Assembly (NCBI GenBank): GCA_965197375.1
Contig: CBDAMZ010000010.1
Span: forward strand, 434,001 to 498,000
Length of the DNA stretch: 64,000 bases
Reading direction: 5' to 3'
Origin: CBDAMZ01 sp965197375
GTDB lineage: Bacteria; Acidobacteriota; Vicinamibacteria; Vicinamibacterales; UBA8438
The position numbers were made by a program, and so were the translations under genes. This document shows, one piece after another, positions 10,601-18,434 of this stretch. Position 1 is the stretch's first letter; every line of letters starts with the position of its first letter. The notes beneath the pieces were generated by a model. The model was given only the letters and a program-made list of their open reading frames with translations. It made no database searches and was not told the DNA's origin.

Positions 10601-11010
10601 ATGAACGCGGTGTTCAGCTCGAGCGCATGCGAGCCCGGGGATCGGCCGTGGAACTCCCAGAACCGATCGTCGACACCATAGACCTGGATGCCGAAAGCGC
10701 GGCTGCCGGTCTCCTGATGGGTCGCGAAGCCTTCGACGGTAACCATTGGCACAGCCCCGGCGAAGATCTCAGCCATCTCATCGTCAGACATCAGGTCCTC
10801 TGCCATGGTCTCGCGAACGAAGCCGCGGCTGGTGATAACCTGGTCGATTGCTCCGAGCCGCTCGAGTGCCATGTCACGCAGACTGGCCCGCACCGACGAC
10901 CCAACCAACAGCGCACCGGCGAGCACCGCCACCGCCACCGCGACGCCAATCACGACGACGATGTTTGTACGCCAGAAGTGAGTGAGACTACGGTAAATGA
11001 GTGTGAACAT
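7606..11010 (-). CDS. FtsX-family ABC transporter permease
   Basis: About 1,134 residues. Layout: one N-terminal membrane segment (IVVVIGVAVAVAVLAGALLVGSS), a large periplasmic domain, a central bundle of three segments (LYFIYFSFFLVVSALLLAGLFF onwards), two further segments (VGLTLTALGLGLVVLALF and LFLLCAMLTFAWAWL), a second periplasmic stretch, and a C-terminal FtsX core of three segments with the characteristic ERRRELALLRAVGY motif. A similar RLKEIGVLRATGF occurs after the first bundle, so this is a duplicated, LolC/MacB-like architecture with two FtsX domains in one chain. It is paired with the ATPase gene 73 bases upstream. The substrate cannot be read; lipoprotein release or peptide/antibiotic export are the family options. 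Several start codons are possible (GTG 11019, ATG 11016, ATG 11010). Confidence 0.9.
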   Translation of the reverse strand: MFTLIYRSLTHFWRTNIVVVIGVAVAVAVLAGALLVGSSVRASLRDMALERLGAIDQVITSRGFVRETMAEDLMSDDEMAEIFAGAVPMVTVEGFATHQETGSRAFGIQVYGVDDRFWEFHGRSPGSHALELNTAFISEGLARELDAEIGQTLLVRVEKPSAVPISTLHGQRDDVGRTLRLGIEGVLSAGELGEFSFRPQQGLARSVFVPLTRLQGELEQEGQVNTILLGVGGQSLENRNAMVRLATAEAAVRDAATLEDLGLRLRPLPAHDTFAVESAAGLINDQAVAAVEATAQRLGFRAEPVLTYLATQLRVGNRLIPYSLVTALRLAVLTGEEITAAPGQPTPVVLNTWAADDLDAALGDTLTVKYYVWEDEGRLSTRETAWRVADIVPIEGLAADRDLAPVYPGITEANDVMAWDPPFEIDLGLIRSQDEDYWDDYRTTPKAFIPLDAGQSLWASRWGQLTSVRLFPPNGANLATSREQFRAIFRSLLDPMATGFVVYPARTLALEASAGATDFGLYFIYFSFFLVVSALLLAGLFFRLGIEQRLKEIGVLRATGFPAVSIRGLFWVEAFVLSVAGSVLGVVGAIAYADLIMWGLRTLWVDAVGTTRLTLHISPAVLTSGAAGGILAAFGSIAWTFRAIAPASPRSLLSGTVSEATGAPVSGGVSVPPAQSRAWTVGLTLTALGLGLVVLALFEVLGETEGFFGGGLFLLCAMLTFAWAWLHARPSRHTTGPWSLSQVGFRNASYRPGRSVLSIALIASAVFIIVAVDTFRREGGEVELDPQSGTGGFTLLAETLLPIAHDPATDSGRDALNLSDLYDGGPLEGVTLTRFRVRPGEDASCLNLYQAKDPRILAPTDAFVQAGRFAFGATIAAAPEESENPWLLLNREFADGAIPAIADATSLTYALHLSVGDDFVLHRDTDRPIRLRIVAVLSDSIFQRELLVAEHHFTRVFPDHDGYRAFFIDVAPERAPEVAAVLEDRLIDFGFDVVSAAERLAAFHRVENTYLATFQMLGGLGLILGTFGLGAVLLRNVLERRRELALLRAVGYNVGHLSLLVLAENTLLLFAGLVAGTVCAVVAVAPAWLERGRGVPVLSLGSLILVVVLAGLTASLTATIAAVRSPPLEALRTE

Positions 11011-11083
11011 CACCATCACAAGCAGGCGCTCGGTACTAGACTTTTGAGCTCCGAAGCCTGGAGGCTAGGGTCTTAGGACTCAC

Positions 11084-11749
11084 CTAGATCTTCTCCAACC
11101 GCTGGTCCTTCAACCGATATCGGATCGGACACCGCGCCGCCAGCTCGAGATTGTGCGTGACGATCACCAGGATGTTATTTTGTCGCCGCTGCAGCTCGAA
11201 CAGCAACGCGGCTATCGTGTCGGCCGAGCCACGATCGAGGTTTCCGGTGGGCTCGTCGCACAGCACGAGCAGCGGTTGCTGGATCAGGGCGCGCGCGAGG
11301 GCAACGCGCTGTCTTTCACCGCCGGACAGCTCGGCCGGACGATGGTCCATCCGCGCCTTGAGTCCCACGTGATCGAGCAGTGACACGGCCCGCTCGTTGA
11401 CCGCTGCATCCGGTTCGCTCACCAGTGTCGGCACCAAAACATTTTCGAGTACCGTGCATTGCGGTAGCAGTAAGTGGTCCTGAAAGACGAAGCCGACCTT
11501 GCGATTGCGGAAGCTGGCGAGCGCACGCTCCGGGAGCGCGAACGGGTCGGTACCTTCGAGCGTTACCGTACCCGCCGTTGGTGGCTCAAGCGCACCGATG
11601 ATATAGAGGAGCGTGCTTTTCCCGCTCCCCGACGGCCCCATGATCGAAGCGGCGTCCCCCCGCGACAGGGAAAAGGACACATCCGACAGAATGGACAGTG
11701 GTCCCCGGAGCGTAGGGTACTGCTTCGCGAGGTTCTGGACCTGCAACAA
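11084..11749 (-). CDS. ABC transporter ATP-binding protein (LolD/MacB type)
   Basis: 221 residues carrying every ABC ATPase motif: Walker A GPSGSGKST at about residue 39, Q-loop in FVFQDHLLLP, signature LSGGERQRVALARAL, Walker B LLVLCDEPTGNLD and the H-loop in IVTHNLELA. The sequence pattern (DEPTGNLD, LPQCTVLENVLVP) is that of the LolD/FtsE/MacB group that works with FtsX-type permeases, and such a permease follows directly. The start is a TTG preceded by AAGGG; the stop codon of the upstream aldehyde-dehydrogenase-like gene is part of that ribosome site, pointing to translational coupling. Confidence 0.92.
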   Translation of the reverse strand: MLQVQNLAKQYPTLRGPLSILSDVSFSLSRGDAASIMGPSGSGKSTLLYIIGALEPPTAGTVTLEGTDPFALPERALASFRNRKVGFVFQDHLLLPQCTVLENVLVPTLVSEPDAAVNERAVSLLDHVGLKARMDHRPAELSGGERQRVALARALIQQPLLVLCDEPTGNLDRGSADTIAALLFELQRRQNNILVIVTHNLELAARCPIRYRLKDQRLEKI

Positions 11750-11757
11750 CGGAACCC

Positions 11758-13188
11758 TTACGACGCCATCTGAAACGCCCGTGGCCGAAAGAGGAAATCG
11801 ACGATGTTGCCTTCGTGTGGCTGGAACCAGTTAAGCTGGATCGTCGGGATGGGGCCAAAGTTCAAGCGATCGACGTTCTTCGCGTCGAGCAGCGTACGTC
11901 GAAATGCCTCGTCCTTAGTAATGACCGTGGCGACCAATGTCGAGCCGATCGATGCGATCATCTTATTCTGCGAGCACTCCACGACCGTGACAAACGGGAA
12001 CATGTATTCCTTCTTCGCCATCGTCGCGTCCGACGACGCGCAGCACACCACGGTCGGCTGAAGGTAGTCGCACCGCTCTCGCGACACCAAGCGGCCGCCG
12101 TCGTGGTATCTGGCGGTGGCTTCCTCGACTCCTGACTCCTGCAGCGCCGCGTCGATGTCGCTCGAAATCGCCTTGGCTTGCCCGGGAACGGTAAACGCTG
12201 CCAGAGCCGCTTCAGAGTCATCCGGCGGCTTCGGCCGGATCGGCCCGAGGCGCTCGGCGAGCGCCTCGGCGATCGCCTTCGCGTGACGTGGCGTCCAAAT
12301 ACCGGAACAATTGATACAGCTGCGCCCGCTGTTGACAAGCACGCTGTCGACCATCAAATCGAGGTACCTCTCCCAGTTGTCAGCCTCGTCGTCACCCAGC
12401 AGGATCTTGCTAAATCCCGGACCGTGGACCTGCACACTCGGGTTGCTGGCGTACTGCTCGACAGTCGCCGTCCCGCCAAAAATGAGGCTACGCAGGCAAT
12501 GATTGAGTACCGCCGCGCCGACGTCACCAAGTCCTGGATAGAGCGAAATCGACTCGCGGGGCACACCCGCCTGGAAGAACGCCTGCGTCATACGCCACGG
12601 GGTCCACGGCTCTTGTGGCCCCGGTTTGAGCACGAGGCCGATCTGAAGCGGGATAACCGGCAGCCACAGGCTGTGCACGCCAGGCGAGTTCGACGGCAGC
12701 ACCATGCCAAGCGCGGGGGTCGTCGCCTGATAGCTACGCATCACGCCGTCCTCCTCGCCGTAGCCATGGGAGAGGATCGCGGGGTCGAGACGGCGCGTGA
12801 GCGAGGCAAGGATCTCGTCAAGGTGATCCAGCACGTACCGGAGCTTCTCCATGTTCATGCGGCACATATGTTCCGGGAGCCCGGTAGTGGCCGACTGTTG
12901 CCGCACAAAGTCATCTGGCGTCTGACTCCCGTCTCCAAGCGGAAGCTCGGCTGACGCGAAGAGTTCCGCCGCTTTTGTGACCTGCGTCAGCAACTCGCCG
13001 GCAGGCACCTCGCGCAGCACCTCACGCGCGCGTGGCGCCTTGCGCATGTCGCGCGCCACGAGGCCCGGGTTCGCCTGGCTCACCTCGGCTACTGGCTCGC
13101 CGGTATCGAAATGGACGACCTCGTTGACCTCGAGACTTCGGTAAGGCTCCCCCCACCGCAAGACCGGAAAATGAATCACCGTGCTCAC
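11758..13188 (-). CDS. Aldehyde dehydrogenase-fold protein, possible LuxC-like acyl reductase
   Basis: 476 residues of aldehyde-dehydrogenase fold. The Rossmann stretch is GMVLPSNSPGVHSLWLPVIPLQIGLVLKPG, and the presumed nucleophile is the Cys of NSGRSCINCSG near residue 290. The Glu usually found ahead of the Cys is not obvious, as in acyl-reductase branches. The start is a GTG (VSTVIHFPVLRWGEPY) preceded by GGGAG; the longer open frame up to 13323 overlaps the next gene and reads like noise. Its neighbour two genes upstream is an adenylating ligase without the C-terminal half, so the pair resembles the LuxC/LuxE fatty-acid reductase logic (activate the acid, then reduce it). That is inference; an ordinary aldehyde dehydrogenase oxidising aldehydes is equally possible. 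Confidence 0.8.
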   Translation of the reverse strand: MSTVIHFPVLRWGEPYRSLEVNEVVHFDTGEPVAEVSQANPGLVARDMRKAPRAREVLREVPAGELLTQVTKAAELFASAELPLGDGSQTPDDFVRQQSATTGLPEHMCRMNMEKLRYVLDHLDEILASLTRRLDPAILSHGYGEEDGVMRSYQATTPALGMVLPSNSPGVHSLWLPVIPLQIGLVLKPGPQEPWTPWRMTQAFFQAGVPRESISLYPGLGDVGAAVLNHCLRSLIFGGTATVEQYASNPSVQVHGPGFSKILLGDDEADNWERYLDLMVDSVLVNSGRSCINCSGIWTPRHAKAIAEALAERLGPIRPKPPDDSEAALAAFTVPGQAKAISSDIDAALQESGVEEATARYHDGGRLVSRERCDYLQPTVVCCASSDATMAKKEYMFPFVTVVECSQNKMIASIGSTLVATVITKDEAFRRTLLDAKNVDRLNFGPIPTIQLNWFQPHEGNIVDFLFRPRAFQMAS

Positions 13189-13283
13189 GTCTCCCGGTGT
13201 TCCGTCACAGTAACCCGTGGCATAAGGCCTGGCCGCTGATCCCGAGCCGCATCCGGCCCGCGAAAAGCACGCCGACGCTGTGG

Positions 13284-13799
13284 CTAGATTCCCTCCTCGA
13301 CCATGATGGTGATCGTCGCGCACAGCCCTTCAATCGTTCGATGCTCATCGTCTCCCAGCTGCAGCGCGAACGTGTGCTCTCCCGGATCGAGCTGCATCCC
13401 GATCGTGTTGGACCCGTCGCCGAAGTGTACCCACGGGTCGGCCTTCGGGATGAGTTCACCCACTGACAGACACTCGGCGTTGACACCCAGGTGGTGGTGG
13501 CCCACCCCTGGACGCACTTGCTCGACCGTCTCCGGCAGCGGTGAGATCTCATAGTTCTCAATCCCGAACTCGAACGCAATCGGCTGCTCAGCCGGGAGCA
13601 TGCCCCCGTCTTGGGGCGCAACAAAGAACACGCGCGGTCCGCCAGTCAGCTCAGGCTCCGCTGGTTCTTCCATGACAGACTCCGTCGATTCTTCCATGGC
13701 CGGCTCCGGTACCTCACCTCCGCTGCAGGCGACAACGATGGCAAGCGAAAGCGCCACCAGCCACCCTCGGGACATAAACAACGACTTCCATGTACACAT
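13284..13799 (-). CDS. DUF4399 lipoprotein
   Basis: 171 residues. The N-terminus MCTWKSLFMSRGWLVALSLAIVVAC forms a lipoprotein signal with Cys25 as the likely lipid anchor, followed by an acidic Pro/Glu-rich linker (about residues 27-52). The rest is a DUF4399 domain: VFFVAPQDGGML, GVGHHHLGVN, DPWVHFGDGS, LDPGEHTFALQLGDDEH. The ATG at 13799 has GGGAGGAAGG five bases upstream, much better than the start further upstream. The His triplet in GVGHHHLG could bind metal, but no function is established for the domain. It lies between the ligase and the reductase genes on the same strand; whether it has a part in their reaction is unknown. Confidence 0.88.
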   Translation of the reverse strand: MCTWKSLFMSRGWLVALSLAIVVACSGGEVPEPAMEESTESVMEEPAEPELTGGPRVFFVAPQDGGMLPAEQPIAFEFGIENYEISPLPETVEQVRPGVGHHHLGVNAECLSVGELIPKADPWVHFGDGSNTIGMQLDPGEHTFALQLGDDEHRTIEGLCATITIMVEEGI

Positions 13800-13867
13800 G
13801 CCTTCCTCCCTTGCTCCCATAACCTTGGACCCCTGAACACTGGGCATTTTGAAGCTTCTAAAACTCA

Positions 13868-14971
13868 CTAGTACACTCCCACCGTCGTCGACGAAGCGAG
13901 CTCGCTGAAGGGACGCACCCCGCTCACGCCATCCCATGGATAGAGCTCACACGGGGGCTCACGCTCACCTTCGTCACGTTCAAGAAAACCCGGCACGAAG
14001 AACTCCTTGGTCAACGTGGTGAGCATAACCCGGCCGGTCTCGCCGTGCTCTATCAGGCGACTAGGATCGTCTGGATCGACCACCTGAAGGACAGCGCGCG
14101 GTTGGGGAGCGTAATAGGTGATCTTATAACCATTCTCCGGCCCACTGGGTGGGCTGGCCGCCAGTCCCATCAGCGTATTGCCATAGGTCGGTGTCATGTA
14201 GACGCCGCCCAGCAGCTCCTCGTGCGCAAACCGGTTCCACTGCGGGGTAAACTCCGTGCCACCGGCAAAGATTCCGGTAATGCCGGCGTCCTTGATGCTT
14301 GACCCGTCCGCCTCAAGCCGATTCGCCAGCGCCTCGATTAACTTCGGCGTCGAGAACAGACACTTGATGTCGTGCCCCGCCGAAAGAACCGTGATGGCCT
14401 GCTCAACGACATGGTTCTGATACGCCGCAAGGTGATCCATCCAACCTTTCTTGATCAGCTTGATCACCCAGCGGGGGTCGAGATCGACACAGAAACAGAT
14501 GCCGCCGCGATATTGCGCGAGATGCTCGACGGCGAGCCGGAGCCGGCGGGGACCGCTCGGCCCGAGCATCAGCCAGTTCGAGCCGCGTGGGAAGCGGTCA
14601 TTCGGTAACGTCGTGGAGAACAACTCGTAGTCGATGCGGAAATCGTCGATCGCGATTCGGCTCTTAGGAATACCCGTTGTGCCGCCGGTCTCAAACACGT
14701 AAATTGGCCGGTCGGCATAGGCCCTGGGCACCCAGCGCCGAAGCGGCCCGCCCCTTAGCCACTCGTCTTCGAAATGCCCGAGCTTGGCGAGATCGGCAAA
14801 GCTGCGAACGTCTCGCCGCGGATCCAGCCCCACTTTCTCAGCCCAGTCGAGCCAAAAGGGACAACCAGTCGCCCGATCGAAATGCCAGTCGACAACTTCG
14901 CGCACCCATACATCGAGCAGCTCGCGTGCCGCCTTGACCTGACTCCGAAGATCGGTCATTGGCGTACTCAT
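13868..14971 (-). CDS. AMP-forming ligase, LuxE/PaaK-like
   Basis: 367 residues. The adenylation P-loop is clear (FETGGTTGIPKS, about residue 92) and later motifs fit the phenylacetate-CoA ligase/LuxE branch: TPKLIEALA, GIFAGGTEF, TPTYGNTLMG and GETGRVMLTTL. It stops soon after the last of these, so it lacks the mobile C-terminal domain that completes the thioester step in full ligases. Known relatives of this size either form acyl-adenylates for transfer to a protein Cys (LuxE) or act with a partner. The natural partner here is the reductase at 11758-13188. Start: ATG 14971; an in-frame ATG twelve bases later (MTDLRS) is possible. Confidence 0.78.
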   Translation of the reverse strand: MSTPMTDLRSQVKAARELLDVWVREVVDWHFDRATGCPFWLDWAEKVGLDPRRDVRSFADLAKLGHFEDEWLRGGPLRRWVPRAYADRPIYVFETGGTTGIPKSRIAIDDFRIDYELFSTTLPNDRFPRGSNWLMLGPSGPRRLRLAVEHLAQYRGGICFCVDLDPRWVIKLIKKGWMDHLAAYQNHVVEQAITVLSAGHDIKCLFSTPKLIEALANRLEADGSSIKDAGITGIFAGGTEFTPQWNRFAHEELLGGVYMTPTYGNTLMGLAASPPSGPENGYKITYYAPQPRAVLQVVDPDDPSRLIEHGETGRVMLTTLTKEFFVPGFLERDEGEREPPCELYPWDGVSGVRPFSELASSTTVGVY

Positions 14972-15128
14972 CCGCCCCGGATCTTACACCAACGGCTTCA
15001 GCACCCGGCGCAACTACGAGTTGCTCTTAAACCAAGACATCCTCCCCTACAAGCTAGTGGGGCCTGCTCGATCCCCAATAGCAGCACACGCGACGACTTC
15101 TCGCAAAGATCAAGCTGCCACGGTTGCG

Positions 15129-15458
15129 TCAGCGCAGCGCGTCGGCTTTCGCGGCAAACACGAAATCGCTCTCGGTCAGGCCATCAATTTTGTGAGTCCA
15201 GATCGTGAGCGTGACCTTCCCCCATGCCAGATAGATGTCCGGGTGATGGTCCTGCTCCTCGGCCATCGTGCCGACCCGAGCCGTGAAATCGAGAGCTTCC
15301 CGGAAATCGTTAAACCGGTACGCTTTCTCCAGATGATGCTCGTCCACCACCTTCCAGTCGCCGCCTAGCTGCGCCTGCATCGCCTGTAGAGCGGACTTCT
15401 TTAGTGGCGGGACCCCACCGCGACAGGGCACACATTGTTTAGCTGCTAGCTCACTCAT
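15129..15458 (-). CDS. Pterin-4a-carbinolamine dehydratase
   Basis: 109 residues, the usual size. Starts MSELAAKQCVPCRGG, a common N-terminal extension in bacterial members, then KVVDEHHLEKAYRFNDFREALDFTARVGTMAEEQDHHPDIYLAWGKVTLTIWTHKIDGLTESDF. The EEQDHHPD motif carries the catalytic histidines. Role: dehydration of 4a-hydroxytetrahydropterin in recycling of the cofactor of aromatic amino-acid hydroxylases; many bacteria also keep it without a hydroxylase nearby, as here. The ATG at 15458 follows GAGGGGG; the frame extends to 15554 but that part has no family similarity. Divergent from the DUF6526 gene. Confidence 0.93.
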   Translation of the reverse strand: MSELAAKQCVPCRGGVPPLKKSALQAMQAQLGGDWKVVDEHHLEKAYRFNDFREALDFTARVGTMAEEQDHHPDIYLAWGKVTLTIWTHKIDGLTESDFVFAAKADALR

Positions 15459-15535
15459 GGTTCCCCCTCTCATGGAGCATACATCTCGTATAGTGAGGGA
15501 TTGAATCGAATTAAATTTCTTCGAGGAGGCGGACC

Positions 15536-15976
15536 ATGGCGGAAAGGATCCCACAAACGTACGAAAACCACGCTCGGTTGGTGCCCCTGTACCACTACGC
15601 AGCGCTTCCTCTACTCCTCATCAATCTCCTGTGGTCGATCTATCAAGTCACCCAGATTGTCGCCTTCGAATCGCTGAATGCACTGACGGTCGCGTTCGCC
15701 CTCGCAACTATCGCGTTTGCCGCACGCGTGTTCGCCCTAAAAGCTCAGGATCGCATCATCCGGCTGGAAGAACGCCTCCGGATGCAGGAACTACTCCCTG
15801 ATGACCTCAAAGAGCGCATCAACGACTACACGACCGATCAGCTGATTGCACTACGGTTCGCCGGCGATTTGGAACTGTGCGGACTCGCGCGCAAGGTCCT
15901 CGATGAGAACATCACCGACCGCAAGACGATCAAGCAGATAATCCAGAACTGGCGGCCTGACTATCAGAGGGTGTAG
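15536..15976 (+). CDS. DUF6526 family membrane protein
   Basis: 146 residues. Seen: two adjacent membrane segments (YHYAALPLLLINLLWSIYQVTQIV and LNALTVAFALATIAFAARVFA), then a charged C-terminal cytosolic domain (DRIIRLEERLRMQELLPDDLKERINDYTTDQLIALRFAGDLEL, QIIQNWRPDYQRV). This matches the small DUF6526 family, which has no known function. An AGGAGG ribosome site lies just before the ATG. Monocistronic by position, divergent from the pterin dehydratase gene with a 77-base spacer that is rather AT-rich. Confidence 0.88.
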   Translation: MAERIPQTYENHARLVPLYHYAALPLLLINLLWSIYQVTQIVAFESLNALTVAFALATIAFAARVFALKAQDRIIRLEERLRMQELLPDDLKERINDYTTDQLIALRFAGDLELCGLARKVLDENITDRKTIKQIIQNWRPDYQRV

Positions 15977-16022
15977 CGACTGCGGCCCAACGTTCGAACA
16001 CGCACTGTTGAGCACCGGATGG

Positions 16023-16850
16023 TCAATGTTCGACCGGCAACGGCCGACTCTGCTCGACGCCTTCCGCCCACGCCTCCGCCATGCGACTCGAGGCGAGCCA
16101 GAGGCCGCCGTCGACGACGAGCGTGACACCGGTGATGAATGGGGCTGCGTCAGAGCAGAGGAAGAGTGCAGCATCGCACACGTCCTGTATGGCACCCAGT
16201 CGGCCGAGCGGCGTCATCCGGACGACGCGGTCCTTGGTCGGACCAACGAGCAGCCGGCGCACACCCTCCGTTTCGGCCACAGGTCCGGGCGCGATACCAT
16301 TTACCCGGATGCCGTACGGTCCCCACTCGACCGCCAGCACGCGCGTGAGTGCATCAACACCGGCCTTGGCCGACGAGACGTGCAACTGCGCTGCCGTGCC
16401 CAGATAGTGGAGAGTCGTGCTGACGTTGAGTACTACCCCTCCACGAATCTTGAGATGGGGGAGCGCCGCCTTACACATGTGAAAGGTACCCTTCAGATCG
16501 ATATCGACGACGGCGCCAAATCCATTCGGCGAGAGATCCTCAGCGAGACAAAGGAAATTCCCAGCCGCGCCGTTGACAAGAATGTCCAGTTGTCCGAAGG
16601 TGTCCAGCGTTCGCGTGACCGTTTGCTCAACCGCACTTGGATCGCGGACGTCGCCCGTGATCGCCAGGACCTCGACACCGAGTGCTTCAATTTCTTGCCG
16701 CGTTGACTCGAGATGTTCCGCCTTCCGGCTGGTGATCGCCACGTTGCAGCCGTGTGAGGCGAGTGCTAGCGAGAGACCGCGACAGATCCCGGTCCCGCCG
16801 CCGGTTACCAACGCGGACTTGCCTTTGAGCAGTTCGGGTTGAAAGATCAT
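16023..16850 (-). CDS. Short-chain dehydrogenase, 2,4-dienoyl-CoA reductase-like
   Basis: 275 residues of SDR fold with the NADP-binding TGGGTGICRG (about residue 17) and SRK after beta-2, which favours NADPH. The stretch NGAAGNFLCLAEDLSPNGFGAVVDIDLKGTF and the later SSAKAGVDALTRVLAVEWGPYGIRVNGIAPGP follow the peroxisomal dienoyl-CoA reductase (DECR2) pattern closely. As in that group, the Tyr of the classical YxxxK is absent: the position four before the Lys is Val. Role by family: reduction of 2,4-dienoyl-CoA during breakdown of unsaturated fatty acids. It is the only such gene here, although an enoyl-CoA hydratase lies 9 kb to the left. Confidence 0.87.
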   Translation of the reverse strand: MIFQPELLKGKSALVTGGGTGICRGLSLALASHGCNVAITSRKAEHLESTRQEIEALGVEVLAITGDVRDPSAVEQTVTRTLDTFGQLDILVNGAAGNFLCLAEDLSPNGFGAVVDIDLKGTFHMCKAALPHLKIRGGVVLNVSTTLHYLGTAAQLHVSSAKAGVDALTRVLAVEWGPYGIRVNGIAPGPVAETEGVRRLLVGPTKDRVVRMTPLGRLGAIQDVCDAALFLCSDAAPFITGVTLVVDGGLWLASSRMAEAWAEGVEQSRPLPVEH

Positions 16851-16878
16851 TAAGCCCCTCCGTTACAATCTAACCACC

Positions 16879-17814
16879 GTGAACGTTGTCGCTACCCTCA
16901 CGAACGCCTTCCCGCTCTGGGTACTACTCGCTTCCACCACCGCGCTCGTCCGGCCAGAATTCTTTACCTGGTTCAGTGGCCCGTTCATCACCGCAGGGTT
17001 AGCGATCATCATGCTCAGCATGGGCATGACGCTCGGCTTTGAAGATTTTCGCCGAATCGCGCGCGAGAGCGGCAGCATACTGCCCGGTGTCGTGCTCCAA
17101 TATACGCTGATGCCTGCACTCGGGTGGAGCCTGGCTTCGCTGTTCGATTTGCCGACTCCGTTCGCTGTCGGACTGATTCTGGTTTCGTGCTGCCCCGGCG
17201 GTACTGCATCAAACGTCATCTCTTTCCTTGCACGGGCCGACGTGGCACTATCGGTCGTAATGACCGCCACCTCGACACTGCTGGCCGTTCTGATGACCCC
17301 AAGTCTCACGGCGATGCTGGCCGGCAGTCGCATCGACGTGCCGGCCAGCGGCCTGCTACTCGACACGGTGCAGGTTGTCATCGTCCCGGTCGCCGGCGGC
17401 GTATTTCTCAAATGGAAGTTTGCGAACGCCTGTCAACGAGCACTTCCCTTCGCGCCGTTGATCGCAGTGATCGCCATTGTTCTGATCGTCGCGTCGATCA
17501 TCGGCGATGGGCGCCAACAGGTGCTCGACGCTGGTCCCCGTCTCGTCCTGGCAGTGTTGTGCTTGCATCTGAGCGGGTTCGCGTTCGGCTACCTGGCCGG
17601 CCGCCTCTGGCTACGCCGCGAGCTAGCATCCCGTACGGTGTCGATCGAGGTCGGCATGCAGAACTCCGGGTTGGGCGCGGTCCTGGCGCAGCAAAACTTC
17701 GTGAGTCCGTTGGTGGCCCTGCCGAGTGCCATCTCGGCCGTGTCCCACTCGCTGATCGGGAGCCTCGCCGCAGCCGTGTGGCGGGCGACGGCCGCCAAGC
17801 ACCAGATCGGGTAG
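16879..17814 (+). CDS. Bile acid:sodium symporter family transporter
   Basis: 311 residues, about nine hydrophobic segments. Family signatures are present: CCPGGTASNVISFLARADVALSV (about residues 111-133) and the second sodium-site motif SIEVGMQNSGLGAVLA (about 255-270). The start is a GTG 28 bases from the divergent SDR gene. Members of this family move bile acids, pantothenate or short 2-keto acids with sodium; the substrate cannot be read from sequence. The C-terminus is only six bases from the stop of the convergent DUF4202 gene and no terminator hairpin is visible between them. Confidence 0.88.
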   Translation: MNVVATLTNAFPLWVLLASTTALVRPEFFTWFSGPFITAGLAIIMLSMGMTLGFEDFRRIARESGSILPGVVLQYTLMPALGWSLASLFDLPTPFAVGLILVSCCPGGTASNVISFLARADVALSVVMTATSTLLAVLMTPSLTAMLAGSRIDVPASGLLLDTVQVVIVPVAGGVFLKWKFANACQRALPFAPLIAVIAIVLIVASIIGDGRQQVLDAGPRLVLAVLCLHLSGFAFGYLAGRLWLRRELASRTVSIEVGMQNSGLGAVLAQQNFVSPLVALPSAISAVSHSLIGSLAAAVWRATAAKHQIG

Positions 17815-17820
17815 TTTCGT

Positions 17821-18417
17821 CTACGCGATCGCCCGCGTGATGAGCGCCCGCAGATCGTCGGGAAGGTTGAGCTTGGGCGCAGCGAGACGCCCCTTTGCAG
17901 ACATCTTGCGCCACGTCTTGCGGAGAATGTCCGAAACCTTCGACTCGGCATGCCGATCCGCAAACGCCGCGAGGTAGTACTGGAGGAAGACAAGGCAGAT
18001 GACATCCTCCAGCAGTTGGACTTCGGGGTCGGCCTTCAGGCGCTCTTTCCGCAAAAGTGACTGCACTCGCCCGACAGCCGAGGCGTTATAGCCGACCTCG
18101 TGAAGAATCGCGCCGGCCGTGTCGGCGTGAAACCGCGCCAGATCGGTCCGCCACGCGCGATAACCGTCGCGCCCGTCCTGGTAGGTCGAGCGCGGAATGG
18201 TCCAGCGCTGGATATGCTGGCAGCGGGCGGCTAGTTGCACCTCCTCGGAAGCGTCTGGCGCAAAGCGCGCCAGCGCCACCGTCATTCGACGTGCGTAGAC
18301 CAGCTCCTTTGGCTGCGGAATGCCGTCGATGCTGTCGTGATTGGGATCCAGCGCGTTCGCGGCGTCGAAGCTGGCAACTGCGTCTTCGAAACGATGGGAC
18401 ACTCTCGGCCTTCGCAT
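17821..18417 (-). CDS. DUF4202 protein of the sulfate-assimilation locus
   Basis: About 198 residues: HRFEDAVASFDAANALDPNHD near the start, then the conserved helical core ELVYARRMTVALARFAPDASEEVQLAARCQHIQRWTIPRSTYQDGRDGYRAWR and LLEDVICLVFLQYYLAAF. DUF4202 members are often neighbours of sulfate adenylyltransferase genes and are HD-domain-like in their His/Asp spacing (RCQHIQRW, RFHADTA), but activity is unproven. A TTG start at 18438 would overlap the sat-cysC stop by four bases; the ATG at 18417 is the simpler choice. Likely co-transcribed with sat-cysC. Confidence 0.85.
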   Translation of the reverse strand: MRRPRVSHRFEDAVASFDAANALDPNHDSIDGIPQPKELVYARRMTVALARFAPDASEEVQLAARCQHIQRWTIPRSTYQDGRDGYRAWRTDLARFHADTAGAILHEVGYNASAVGRVQSLLRKERLKADPEVQLLEDVICLVFLQYYLAAFADRHAESKVSDILRKTWRKMSAKGRLAAPKLNLPDDLRALITRAIA

Positions 18418-18434
18418 TACTGAAATCGCCGTCG

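Noticed and set aside
12178..12954. A 258-codon plus-strand frame
   Set aside because: Antisense shadow of the aldehyde-dehydrogenase-fold gene, without a plausible start site or family features.
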